From Nostoc cf. commune SO-36 (lineage in GTDB: Bacteria; Cyanobacteriota; Cyanobacteriia; Cyanobacteriales; Nostocaceae), in NCBI RefSeq assembly GCF_023734775.1, contig NZ_AP025732.1, positions 4,160,501 to 4,224,500 on the forward strand: 64,000 nucleotides of DNA, written 5' to 3'. A program made the translations under genes and the position numbers. Below are positions 10,201-17,400 of this stretch, one piece after another. Position 1 is the first letter of the stretch. Each line of letters begins with the position of its first letter. Under the pieces are notes generated by a model, which searched no databases, had not been told where the DNA came from, and saw only the letters and a program-made list of their open reading frames with translations.

Positions 10201-10543
10201 TGCTTTACCTAGACCCGATATAGTAAGTTTTGATAGATATGATTATGTAGCGCCGCGATCGCAACTTGAAGAGTTACTTGGAGAAATTTGGGCTAAAGTC
10301 TTGGGAAAAGAGCAGATAAGCGTTCATGATAATTTCTTTGAATTGGGTGGACATTCTCTACTAGCGACTCAGTTAGTTTCCCGAATCCGAGATACCTTTC
10401 AAATAGATGTAACTGTACGCAATTTGTTTGAAGCACCAACTATTGAACAACTTGCTAAGTATATTGATACAATGCTTTGGGCAGCAAAAGGTGCTGATAA
10501 AACTGAAACTACGGGACAAGAGCGAGAAGACGTTGAATTTTAA
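7265..10543 (+). CDS. NRPS 2, condensation-adenylation-thiolation module
   Basis: An intact 1092-residue single-module synthetase. The condensation domain spans about residues 15-440; its active-site motif at 148 reads HHIICDD, with Asp replacing the usual final Gly of HHxxxDG. The adenylation domain spans about 480-950 (YTSGSTGKPKG near 635, VYGPTENTT, LYKTGDLARYLPDGN). The specificity residues read D-A-F-F-L-G-V-T-F-K, a branched-aliphatic, isoleucine-like code. The carrier domain has ELGGHSLLATQL with its Ser at about 1030. There is no thioesterase, so the peptide must pass to another module. It lies 61 bp after NRPS 1 and is probably co-transcribed. The start at ATG 7265 has only a weak GAGAGA upstream, but the FPVSFAQQRLWF motif right after supports it. 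Confidence 0.92.
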   Translation: MSDLGLLLSSEEVFVFPVSFAQQRLWFLDQLNPDNTIYNVPTVIRLTGSLNLTALEQTFNEIVRRHETLRTTFIVLDGQPLQAIAPSLTISISVLDLQLLPDGEREVQVNSIINAEIEHPFDLSSGPLLRVKLLVLSNTEHILLLNMHHIICDDWSIGVLIRELGMLYTAFAQNQPSPLLELPLQYADFAHWQREWLQGEVLQTQLTYWQQQLNGISMLHLPTDKPRPAIQSYEGATQFFELPKKLTDALEKLSQQEGVTFFMMLLAAFKTLLYRYTDQKDIAVGSPIANRNRSEIEGLIGFFVNSLVLRSNLSGNPTFREFLGRVREVTLGAYSQQDLPFDKLVEELHPERNLSYHPLFQVVFSLQNAPMSALELPGLVPSFMNIDLKKTRFDLELHLWKCSDDFRSLWGANWENSEGLRGVIVYNTDLFDKATISRMLKHFKTLLSSIVANPEQRIANLPLLSEAELHQILVEWNNTNANYPDDKCIHQLFEEQVQYHPDSIAVIFGNEQLTYQQLNNRSNQLAKYLQKIGVGSETLVGICISQSIEMIVGLLGILKAGGAYLPLDSSYPQERLKFMLEDAQVSVLLTQEKLLKSFEYFLNPIVCIDKDWEIITQENKNNLDSATSNNLAYVIYTSGSTGKPKGVAIAHKAVNRLVCNTNYIKLSASDKIAQASNTSFDAATFEIWGALLNGAQLIGVSKDVILSPHEFALQLKQKEISVLFLTTALFQQIARDVPQAFASLRYLLFGGEAVNIRWVKKIIQHGAPKHLIHVYGPTENTTFSSYYHIQELPKSATFIPIGCPINNTQIYILDTHLQLLPIGVTGELYIGGDGLAREYLNQPKLTAEQFITNHFSNNSKTRLYKTGDLARYLPDGNIEFLGRSDNQVKIRGFRIELSEIEAVLSEHLAVRETVVIADEDIPDNKYLVAYIVLDVVKLSDIASTLRKYLKKKLPEYMIPTAYVVLESIPLTPNGKIDHRALPRPDIVSFDRYDYVAPRSQLEELLGEIWAKVLGKEQISVHDNFFELGGHSLLATQLVSRIRDTFQIDVTVRNLFEAPTIEQLAKYIDTMLWAAKGADKTETTGQEREDVEF

Positions 10544-10819
10544 GGATAAACATCACCTTACCATTTATGTCATCGGGTATATGTGCGCGAGCCGCAGTAG
10601 CGATTAACTTAAACATTAGGAAAATACGCGAATTGGCTGGGTTTAAGCTAAAGGGAATCAATAAAAGCCCTTTGACTTTAGTTGTTGATGGTATTTATCT
10701 ACAGCCTCACTGCCTGCGTTTTGTAGTCTTGGGAGTTTTTAATAAGCTCACTAAGCTGTTATGCTGCCATCTTCAGGCAAAATCTCTAGTGGAAATCAAC
10801 CTGTATTAGGAAGTGGGCG

Positions 10820-11437
10820 ATGCATATTGGATTTCTCAACCCTCAAGGCAATTTTGATTCAGCCAATAGTCATATAACAAAACACCCAGATTTTGGGGGT
10901 CAGCTGGTCTACGTTAAGCAAGTCGCCATAGCCATAGCTCAAATGGGCCATAAAGTTGATATTATCACCCGTCAAATCATTGATCCAGAATGGCCAGAGT
11001 TTGCTGAAACATTTGAGACATATCCAGGGGTCGATAACGTCCGCATTATCCGTTTACCTGCTGGCCCAAAAGAATTTCTCCCTAAAGAGTTGTTATGGCC
11101 TCATCTGGTCGCTGATTGGATACCCAACATCTTGAAATTTTATCAAGAAGAAGGAGGCTTACCTGATGCTATGACTGCTCACTATGCCGATGGAGGACTG
11201 TGTGGCGTTCTAATTCAAGAGGAGACAGGCATACCTTTTACCTTTACGGCTCATTCTCTCGGCGCTCAAAAGATAGACAAACTGGAAGCCACCCCAGAAA
11301 ATCTTACAGAAATAGACGAGCAATTTAATTTCAGATATCGCATCTTAGCCGAACGCCTGAGCATGAATCGCTCGGCTATTAATATCACCAGTACACGACA
11401 AGAACGCTTTGAACAGTATTCTCATCGAGTTCTATAG
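10820..11437 (+). CDS. spsA: Sucrose-phosphate synthase-like glycosyltransferase, N-terminal half (frameshifted gene)
   Basis: This is the first half of a GT4-type sucrose-phosphate synthase, which joins UDP- or ADP-glucose to fructose-6-phosphate to make the compatible solute sucrose-6-phosphate. The N-terminus MHIGFLNPQGNFD, the DFGGQLVYVKQVA motif and FTAHSLG are characteristic of this family. ATG 10820 follows AGGAAG at good spacing. The frame breaks near 11431 (one extra base in gttctatag). After correction it reads YSGAVDVNNDNRF, then needs a second correction near 11480 before IPPGADFSIFGAK. The gene thus covers 10820-12354, about 510 residues, with no C-terminal phosphatase domain, as in Anabaena SpsA. 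Confidence 0.82.
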   Translation: MHIGFLNPQGNFDSANSHITKHPDFGGQLVYVKQVAIAIAQMGHKVDIITRQIIDPEWPEFAETFETYPGVDNVRIIRLPAGPKEFLPKELLWPHLVADWIPNILKFYQEEGGLPDAMTAHYADGGLCGVLIQEETGIPFTFTAHSLGAQKIDKLEATPENLTEIDEQFNFRYRILAERLSMNRSAINITSTRQERFEQYSHRVL

Positions 11438-11565
11438 TGGTGCAGTGGATGTAAACAACGACAACCGTTTTTGCAGTAATTCCACCGGGAGCAGATTTCT
11501 CGATTTTTGGTGCAAAGGCACGTTCCGAAAATGAGGAAGCTACCCAAGAGTTCATTCAGGAACGA

Positions 11566-12354
11566 TTGGCACGAGACATTGCAGAAGCCCGTCGAGATTT
11601 GCCCGTCATTTTAGCATCCAGTCGATTAGAGCCGAAAAAAAACATATTAGGGTTAGTGCAAGCCTTCGCAATGAGTCCAACACTTCAAGAACGAGCTAAC
11701 TTGATGCTAATTACAGGAGGGCTGGACGATCCTTTACGAGAGGAGGCTAGTGACGGCATAGCTGAAGAGGTATTAGCCCCCATTCGGGAACTGGTCAAAG
11801 AAAAAGACTTGTGGGGCAAGGTGAGTGCCTTTGGCTTATCAGATCAGTCTCAAGAGTCACTGGCAGCAGCCTATCGGTTTATGGTTAAACGCCGCTCAGT
11901 ATTTGCGCTGACGGCACTTTACGAACCCTTTGGGCTTGCTCCCTTAGAAGCAGCCGCCGCAGGTTTGCCAGTGGTAGCAACCAAGAACGGTGGCCCTAGC
12001 GAGAGCTTCCAACAGGGAAATAAGGAATATGGTGTACTCGTTGACCCAGAAGATCCTGCTGATATTGCACGAGGGTTGGAGCGGTTGCTATGTGATGCTA
12101 ATGAGTGGGACTCTTTTGCCCAGGCTGGTCAGCAACGGGTGCTGAAGACTTACACTTGGGAATCTACTGCTGAAAACTATCTGACTATGCTTGAGCAGAT
12201 TCTGTCTTCACCGGAAAACCGCCCTCGTGCTGAACTCCTTCCCATCCATCCCTACTTCCGTAATCCAGAATCGCAGACCGATGTTTTTTTAGAAGAATTG
12301 AGCGACCTCTACTTTGGAAGTAATCAAAAAGTACTAAGTACAGCATTTCCTTAA
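11566..12354 (+). CDS. spsA: Sucrose-phosphate synthase-like glycosyltransferase, C-terminal half
   Basis: This 262-residue fragment is the nucleotide-sugar-binding half of the same GT4 enzyme. It contains SSRLEPKKNILGLVQAF (the Arg/Lys pair that binds the sugar phosphate), the FALTALYEPFGLAPLEAAAA motif with the conserved E-x7-E, and TKNGGPSESF. The true coding frame begins upstream, near 11480. The ATG-less apparent start at 11566 (TTG) is only the first start-like codon after the frameshift. If both shifts are sequencing errors the enzyme is intact. It lies between NRPS genes but has no evident link to peptide synthesis. Confidence 0.8.
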   Translation: MARDIAEARRDLPVILASSRLEPKKNILGLVQAFAMSPTLQERANLMLITGGLDDPLREEASDGIAEEVLAPIRELVKEKDLWGKVSAFGLSDQSQESLAAAYRFMVKRRSVFALTALYEPFGLAPLEAAAAGLPVVATKNGGPSESFQQGNKEYGVLVDPEDPADIARGLERLLCDANEWDSFAQAGQQRVLKTYTWESTAENYLTMLEQILSSPENRPRAELLPIHPYFRNPESQTDVFLEELSDLYFGSNQKVLSTAFP

Positions 12355-12478
12355 TTCGTAGCGAATTCTTTGCGTACCTCTGCGTTCCTACCCTGCGGGA
12401 AGGCGACGCGCCTATGCGTTTAAATAAATTTCAACCCTCAACTCGCCACGATTCCACGTAAAGCTGTACTAAGTACAT
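12331..12478. repeat. Spacer bounded by near-inverted gtactaagtac sequences
   Basis: aagtactaagtacagc at the end of spsA and gctgtactaagtacatc at 12463-12478 are near-inverted copies. Between them lies a decayed cgcagaggt-type repeat (tgcgtacctctgcg) and a cctgcgggaaggcgacgcgc insert. This is repeat debris between two convergent genes. Confidence 0.35.
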
Positions 12479-12482
12479 CTAG

Positions 12483-13592
12483 CTATGAGCAGCCAATAGA
12501 AAACGCGCTGACTGCTTCGGCAAACTGCTGGTTTTGTTCCATCAACGCCATGTGTCCACCTGGTTTTAGGGTGACTCTTTCAGAGTAAGGCAATTCTGCT
12601 TTCATGCGATCGCTCGCCACAGGTTTAGTTGCTATATCTGAAGCCCCACACATTACCAGTACAGGAACGTTAATAGTTGCAAGTGTTTTTGTTTCGTCGA
12701 ATTTCAACATTCCCAGCGTGCCACGAGCCAGAACACCAGGCGAACCCAATGCTGATAATAAACCTGCAAAACTTAATTGACCGCGTGTTTCAGTACCCGT
12801 AAATCCAGATAGTTCGACGGTGATGTACAGCGAACCATTGAAATACGAGAGCCAAGTAATCAACCAAAAAATCGGCCACAAGACGATAGTCAGGTACAAC
12901 ACAGGTTCGAGTAGCGGTTTCTGCAATTTCTGTACCAGATTGCTAAAGATGCAAGTTTTTACCGGATTGGTGTAAGTAGTATCTACAAGAATTAAGCCAG
13001 CTACCCGACTCCCTAATTGGTCTGGAAACAGGCGACAGAATGTTAGGTTAATCATCCCACCCATGCTGTGTCCCACCAAGATAACAGGTTTATCGCCTGC
13101 TATGGCAATTACAGCTTCCAAGTCACGGGCATATTTTTCTATAGAGTGATCGTTATTTTTCGGTTTAGAGGATTTTCCTAACCCTGGTAGATCCCAAACA
13201 ATTACTCGGAAGCGATCGCTCAATTGTCGCTTGGCATAATACCATATAGTACTGTTTGGCCCCCAACCATGTGACAAAATAATTGGTTGACCATCCTCAG
13301 GGCCAAAAAACTCTACTTGCAACACGCTCCCATCTGGACGTGGCAAGCGCTGCACGGTTTCACTACGCATAAATTTGGGTTCCTCGTTTCCAGGACGGCG
13401 CAGCAGTGGCAAACTGATAAAACGGCCGCCAAAAGTCCACAGAACCATTACTAGTCCAGCTACTAAGTAAGATGTTCCTGCAAGTTCTCCTTCGTACCAC
13501 TCATAGAGAATGTAGATTCCCCCGCCAAGTATCCCAACGGACAGCACTTGAACCAGCCATATAAGTAGAAAATTATGAGGCATGAATATCAT
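12483..13592 (-). CDS. Alpha/beta hydrolase with N-terminal membrane anchor
   Basis: A 369-residue alpha/beta-fold hydrolase. Two hydrophobic segments near residues 5-30 and 40-58 should anchor it in a membrane. The catalytic domain follows: the oxyanion region LSHGWGPNST, the nucleophile elbow VGHSMGGM with Ser at about 176, an acidic residue in MCGASDIATKP, and the His in PGGHMALME. Substrate is unknown; lipase, esterase or epoxide-hydrolase-like roles are all possible. It is convergent with spsA. A degenerate copy of part of this gene lies about 110 bp upstream of its start (13702-13894). Confidence 0.85.
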   Translation of the reverse strand: MIFMPHNFLLIWLVQVLSVGILGGGIYILYEWYEGELAGTSYLVAGLVMVLWTFGGRFISLPLLRRPGNEEPKFMRSETVQRLPRPDGSVLQVEFFGPEDGQPIILSHGWGPNSTIWYYAKRQLSDRFRVIVWDLPGLGKSSKPKNNDHSIEKYARDLEAVIAIAGDKPVILVGHSMGGMINLTFCRLFPDQLGSRVAGLILVDTTYTNPVKTCIFSNLVQKLQKPLLEPVLYLTIVLWPIFWLITWLSYFNGSLYITVELSGFTGTETRGQLSFAGLLSALGSPGVLARGTLGMLKFDETKTLATINVPVLVMCGASDIATKPVASDRMKAELPYSERVTLKPGGHMALMEQNQQFAEAVSAFSIGCS

Positions 13593-13701
13593 GAGCCTAA
13601 ACCTTGCGATATCTTGTTAACTGCTTTTAGCTTCATACCATAGTTAGAAGCATCCAAATTTCACTCGCAAGAATGATTTATCCAGTTTTGTATAATAATG
13701 A

Positions 13702-13894
13702 CTTTTTAAGAGTAAGGTATTTCTGCTTTCGTGCGATCGTTCACCACAGGTATTGTCACTATATCTGAAGCCCTACACATTATCAATATAGGAACATTTA
13801 TAGTTGCAAATTTTTGTGTTTCGTCGAACCTCAACATTGCCAGTATGCCACGAGCCAGAACCCAGGTGAACCCAATACTGATAATAGACCTGCA
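13702..13894 (-). pseudogene. Decayed duplicate of part of the alpha/beta hydrolase gene
   Basis: This stretch aligns over its whole length to 12577-12769 inside the hydrolase gene. Shared blocks include agagtaagg, ttctgctttc, ctatatctgaagcc, gtttcgtcga and tgccacgagccagaac. Scattered substitutions and indels break the frame. It corresponds to the region encoding the MCGASD and LSFAGLLSALG segments. It must come from a partial duplication that has since decayed. The plus-strand frame at 13731-13964 is its shadow. Confidence 0.75.
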
Positions 13895-13999
13895 CTCAGG
13901 TTCACCATTAATGGGTAGATATATACTCCTTGGGCTAGGGGTAATTATTAAGATTAATAGTTAGCTTAAGAATGAAGCTAATTGAATGTATAAAGTATT

Positions 14000-14947
14000 A
14001 TGAATGACAACAAGCAACCTTTGAATCAAACTGATGCCAATCCTCTTTTTCGTGAAGAAAAGATTGTTAAAAGTGAGAATGATAAAAAATTGCCTTTAAA
14101 TCAAGTTGAAGAAAATTCTGAATCCAACTCAGAAGAAACATCAGACTCTTCATCCGGTTCAGGCATTAGTGCTAGAGTAGCTGGAGCCGCAATTGGTGGC
14201 GTACTAGGCGCTCGCTCTGGAGGCATTATCGGTGCTGTCGCAGGCTCAGTTGCAGGTGCCATCATTGGTAAGGGAACTGCTGATACAGTTAACCGCGCTG
14301 TAGATAATTTAGGGGATGCGGCTAACTCTGTAGCAGAGGGTGTTAAGCATTCTATAGAAGATATAGGCACAGCAACCAAGGAAACGATTGAAGAAGTCAA
14401 GCCATCTATCAAAGGGACAGCAGAAGCTGTCAAGCAAACAGTTGAAGAGTCCAAGCCTTCTATTAAAGGTATAGCTGAATCAGTTAATGAGACGGTTAAA
14501 GAGGCTAAACCTTCTGTAGTAGACGCAGTTAAGAACGTATCTGAAGAAGTCAAACCTACGATTAGAGACGTAAAAGGGTCAGTTCAGCACACAATCGAAG
14601 GTGTTCAACCTTCTGTAGAAAGGGCTGCTAACTCTATTAAAAGCGTTACTGATGAAATTAAGCCTTCTGCCAAAGCTGTAGCTAAGGAAATTGAAGGTGC
14701 TACTAAGGATGTTCGCTCAACTGTCAAGGGAACAGCGAAGGCAGTCGAACCATCTGTAAAAAGTGCAGCCGAATCCCTCAAATCCTCAGCCAAGAGTGCA
14801 ACTGATTCAGTTAAATCATCTGCTCAAAATGCGGCAGAATCTGCCAAGAAGGAAGTTAACGATAACCATACCCCTATCTCTAGCAACCCATCGCCAGAAG
14901 TCGTTATCATCAACAAAGACGGAATTATTGAAGACAAGACTAGATAA
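14000..14947 (+). CDS. Glycine-zipper protein with about 18-residue LEA-like helical repeats
   Basis: This 315-residue protein has three parts. A polar Ser/Glu-rich head covers about residues 1-52. A glycine-zipper segment follows (AAIGGVLGARSGGIIGAVAG, about 57-90) that could insert in or associate with membrane. A long Lys/Glu/Ala/Ser-rich helical tail then repeats a unit close to 18 residues (KPSIKGTAEAVKQTVEES, KPSIKGIAESVNETVKEA, KPTIRDVKGSVQHTIEGV, QPSVERAANSIKSVTDEI). The tail resembles LEA or YtxH-type stress proteins. Cys is absent. The ribosome site is weak (aagtatt before ATG 14000). Antisense frames here are shadows of the biased composition. A role in membrane or desiccation protection is inference. 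Confidence 0.75.
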   Translation: MNDNKQPLNQTDANPLFREEKIVKSENDKKLPLNQVEENSESNSEETSDSSSGSGISARVAGAAIGGVLGARSGGIIGAVAGSVAGAIIGKGTADTVNRAVDNLGDAANSVAEGVKHSIEDIGTATKETIEEVKPSIKGTAEAVKQTVEESKPSIKGIAESVNETVKEAKPSVVDAVKNVSEEVKPTIRDVKGSVQHTIEGVQPSVERAANSIKSVTDEIKPSAKAVAKEIEGATKDVRSTVKGTAKAVEPSVKSAAESLKSSAKSATDSVKSSAQNAAESAKKEVNDNHTPISSNPSPEVVIINKDGIIEDKTR

Positions 14948-15044
14948 AAACGTAATCGACCACGGGGCGATCGCAAATTACAACAAAGTTAAACCCATTG
15001 AGATCAAAGAGTTAGAGGTCAAAAGAAGCAGATAGCAGACTGAT

Positions 15045-16616
15045 TCAATTTGAGAAATCAAACTGTATAAATTCGTGGGTTTTAAGCAGCATTTTTGACT
15101 CTTCAGCAGTGGCAAGAACTTGTGGAAGTAAAGAAGGAGTTGGCTGACCTTGGCGTTTAGCACTAACGGCTTGAGTCAAAAATTCCAAGACATTTCGACG
15201 CTGAGACTTAAGAGTGGTCACAACAGTCAACATCCTTTGCACAAAATAACTACCAGCCTGGGTTTGAGAACCAAAACTGGTACGTCGCCATATAACAGCA
15301 GGACGTATCGCCCTTTCAGCAGCATTATTAGTTGGTTCTACACCCTCAACTGTCACAAACAACCATAAAGCAGGTTCAACTTTCAGTATTTGGCGGCAAG
15401 TGCGGACAGTTTTAGCTAGTGGTGTTTTTTCCTTGGAACCAATCTCATAATTGGCAGCTTCTTCTAGAGAGGAATTAATGGTATTACGAATTGGTTGGAC
15501 TAAAAGCTGAAACTCACAACGCTTCAAAGTTCCGTCTCTAACTCGATGCCACAGTTCAAATAATTTTTCTTGTTGTTTGACCAGAGCATTTCCGATGTCG
15601 CTTGAAACTCCGGGACGCTCGGATATTTTGATGAATTCTCGTTTCAAGTGTGCCCAGCACAATTGGCGTTGCTCTAAACCCACCCAATTGTATGCTGCAT
15701 ACCGATCTGAATTTAAAATCCCGCGAAAGTTTTCACCCAATAGATTACGGGCTGCATCCGAACAACGGGAAAGGGCAATCTCAAAAAACGTCACTAGTGG
15801 TGTAACCGCAACCCACAGCCAACCAAGACTTTTTTTGTCATTGCATCCATCAACATTTCCTTGGAAGAAGCTTGTTTCATCAGCTCCAACTACTTGGGAG
15901 TTCTGGACGTATATTTTCGCTTCTTCAACTGCACTTTCGACTGCATTGCTTGCTTCAAGTCTCAGGTTATTGACTGTACCCAAGGACATCGAAATTCCAA
16001 ATATATCTAGCATGGCACTCTGCACCATCCTTTGACTGTGGCGGTAAAGTCCACTCAATACAGTTACAAGAGCCACTACTCTTACACCATAGCCACTTGG
16101 ATACACATCTTGTGGTAATGTTGCACGAGTTAAAGTACCGCATTCCCCACACATTAGTTGGTGCAGGCGATGTTCTACGATTATTGGGCTGATGGGGGGA
16201 ATTTCTACGATCTGGTGGCGGTAAGGGTTGGCATCTTCTCCTAATAATATTTCTCCGCAACACCTACAGGTCTTTGGATGGTGGTCTAAAACACTTTCAC
16301 ATTCGGACACATCGTACAAAAACCGACTATGACCCTTGTGCCCTGGTTGCCCCCCTCGCTTTTTACCACTCTTCTTTTTTTCTGGTTTTTTTTCGGCATG
16401 AAGTGGATCTAAAGACGGCGGAGATGAGGAATTTTTTGATGTGCAATTGATTTTTTCTAATAGTTCTTGCTGTTTGGCCTCAAGTTCCGCCAACTTTTCT
16501 TCTGATTTCTTGATATGCTGCCCCATTCTCTCCACCAGTTGTTTGACCCTGGCTGGAGTCAGGTACCAATCTGAGTCGGAAATTTCAATTCCGTAGGCGA
16601 GACAGTTTTCTTCCAT
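15045..16616 (-). mobile_element. IS66-family transposase (TnpC type), apparently intact
   Basis: A 523-residue DDE transposase of the IS66 family, which moves its insertion sequence by cut-and-paste. An N-terminal Gln/Lys/Glu coiled coil is followed by KKRGGQPGHKGH, a zinc-finger-like CRCCGE...CGECG segment, and the DDE core: VVGADETSF (Asp), ILNSDRYAAYN (Asp) and TNNAAERAIRP (Glu). The length is normal for the family and no frameshift is present. The accessory genes tnpA and tnpB of classic IS66 are absent, as in many cyanobacterial relatives. Exact terminal repeats could not be fixed. The element lies between NRPS 2 and NRPS 3 and may have helped break up the cluster. Confidence 0.9.
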
Positions 16617-16824
16617 GCCTCTTAATCTACCATCTACCTGTACCTATTTTTCACAGTAGCAGCACAACTTCTGTGAACGGTTACATAAAAACTAGCCTTT
16701 AAGCAAAGTTCCAGCTAGGGTGGATTTAACAAAAAGTGAACCTTTTGTTTAGAAGGAGTGAACTAGCGATCGCGCTATAATTAGGGAACTTCAAAAATTA
16801 AGCTATCCCGAATTTTCTGTGAAT

Positions 16825-16885
16825 AGGGTGCGTCAGTACAAATAATTCCTTGGTATTTTGAGGTTTTATCTGACTGAAGCACCCT
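16825..16885. repeat. Inverted repeat agggtgcgtcag / ctgaagcaccct
   Basis: Two 12-bp arms with one mismatch are separated by 37 bp. This resembles small palindromic repeats scattered in Nostoc genomes. It could fold as a stem-loop in RNA. No T-tract follows, so a terminator role is not supported. Confidence 0.45.
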
Positions 16886-17120
16886 AAATATTGGATATTT
16901 TTTACTTTGGAGTCTCTTAGCTACAGACAAGACTTTTATTTAATTTGTAGGAAGCTTACAACTCGAAAGGGCTTCTTCTCTACTCTCCACCTACATAAAT
17001 AATAAATTCAAAAATCAAAGCGGATTACCATAAGCTAAAAAACATCTAATTTGCATAATCGAATTAAACATAACTCCTCTCCCGCATTTCTCACAAGCTC
17101 CCCTGCTCCCTTCGCGGGTG

Positions 17121-17206
17121 AAGTAATGAGTAAGGAGTAATGAGTAAAGAATCTTACTTATTACTCATTACTTATTACTTATTACTCATTACTTATTTAA
17201 TTAATG
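17121..17206. repeat. Tandem and inverted atgagtaa/ttactcat heptamer repeat
   Basis: gtaatgagtaaggagtaatg is followed by several ttactcatta/cttattac units that are its complement, so the tract can fold into a long hairpin. Short tandem repeats of this kind are common in heterocystous cyanobacteria. Confidence 0.65.
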
Positions 17207-17400
17207 AGATGTGGTGATAAATTCAGGCTCTGGGGTGGTCATCTTGCCCGCCAAACTTATGTAATTTAAATGTGGAATAGTCTACCATAGTTACATTTAT
17301 GAAACTTTCACCCCCAGGAATGATTTATACGTTGTTACAAGTGTGATAAAAGATGAGATTAATTACTGGTAAGTAACAACTGTTGCGAAGGAGTATAATT

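Larger units (their letters stand above)
16617..17400. other. 784-bp spacer upstream of NRPS 3
   Basis: No convincing gene. It contains the agggtgcgtcag inverted repeat (16825-16885), AT-rich DNA, and the atgagtaa-type tandem and inverted repeat (17121-17206). Any NRPS 3 promoter must lie here, but no operator could be recognised. Confidence 0.5.

Noticed and set aside
10567..10809. 80-residue open frame between NRPS 2 and spsA
   Set aside because: No ribosome site, odd composition and no recognisable motif; likely spacer.
14101..14793. Antisense frames opposite the helical-repeat gene
   Set aside because: They are mirror images of the biased repeat composition of the real plus-strand gene.
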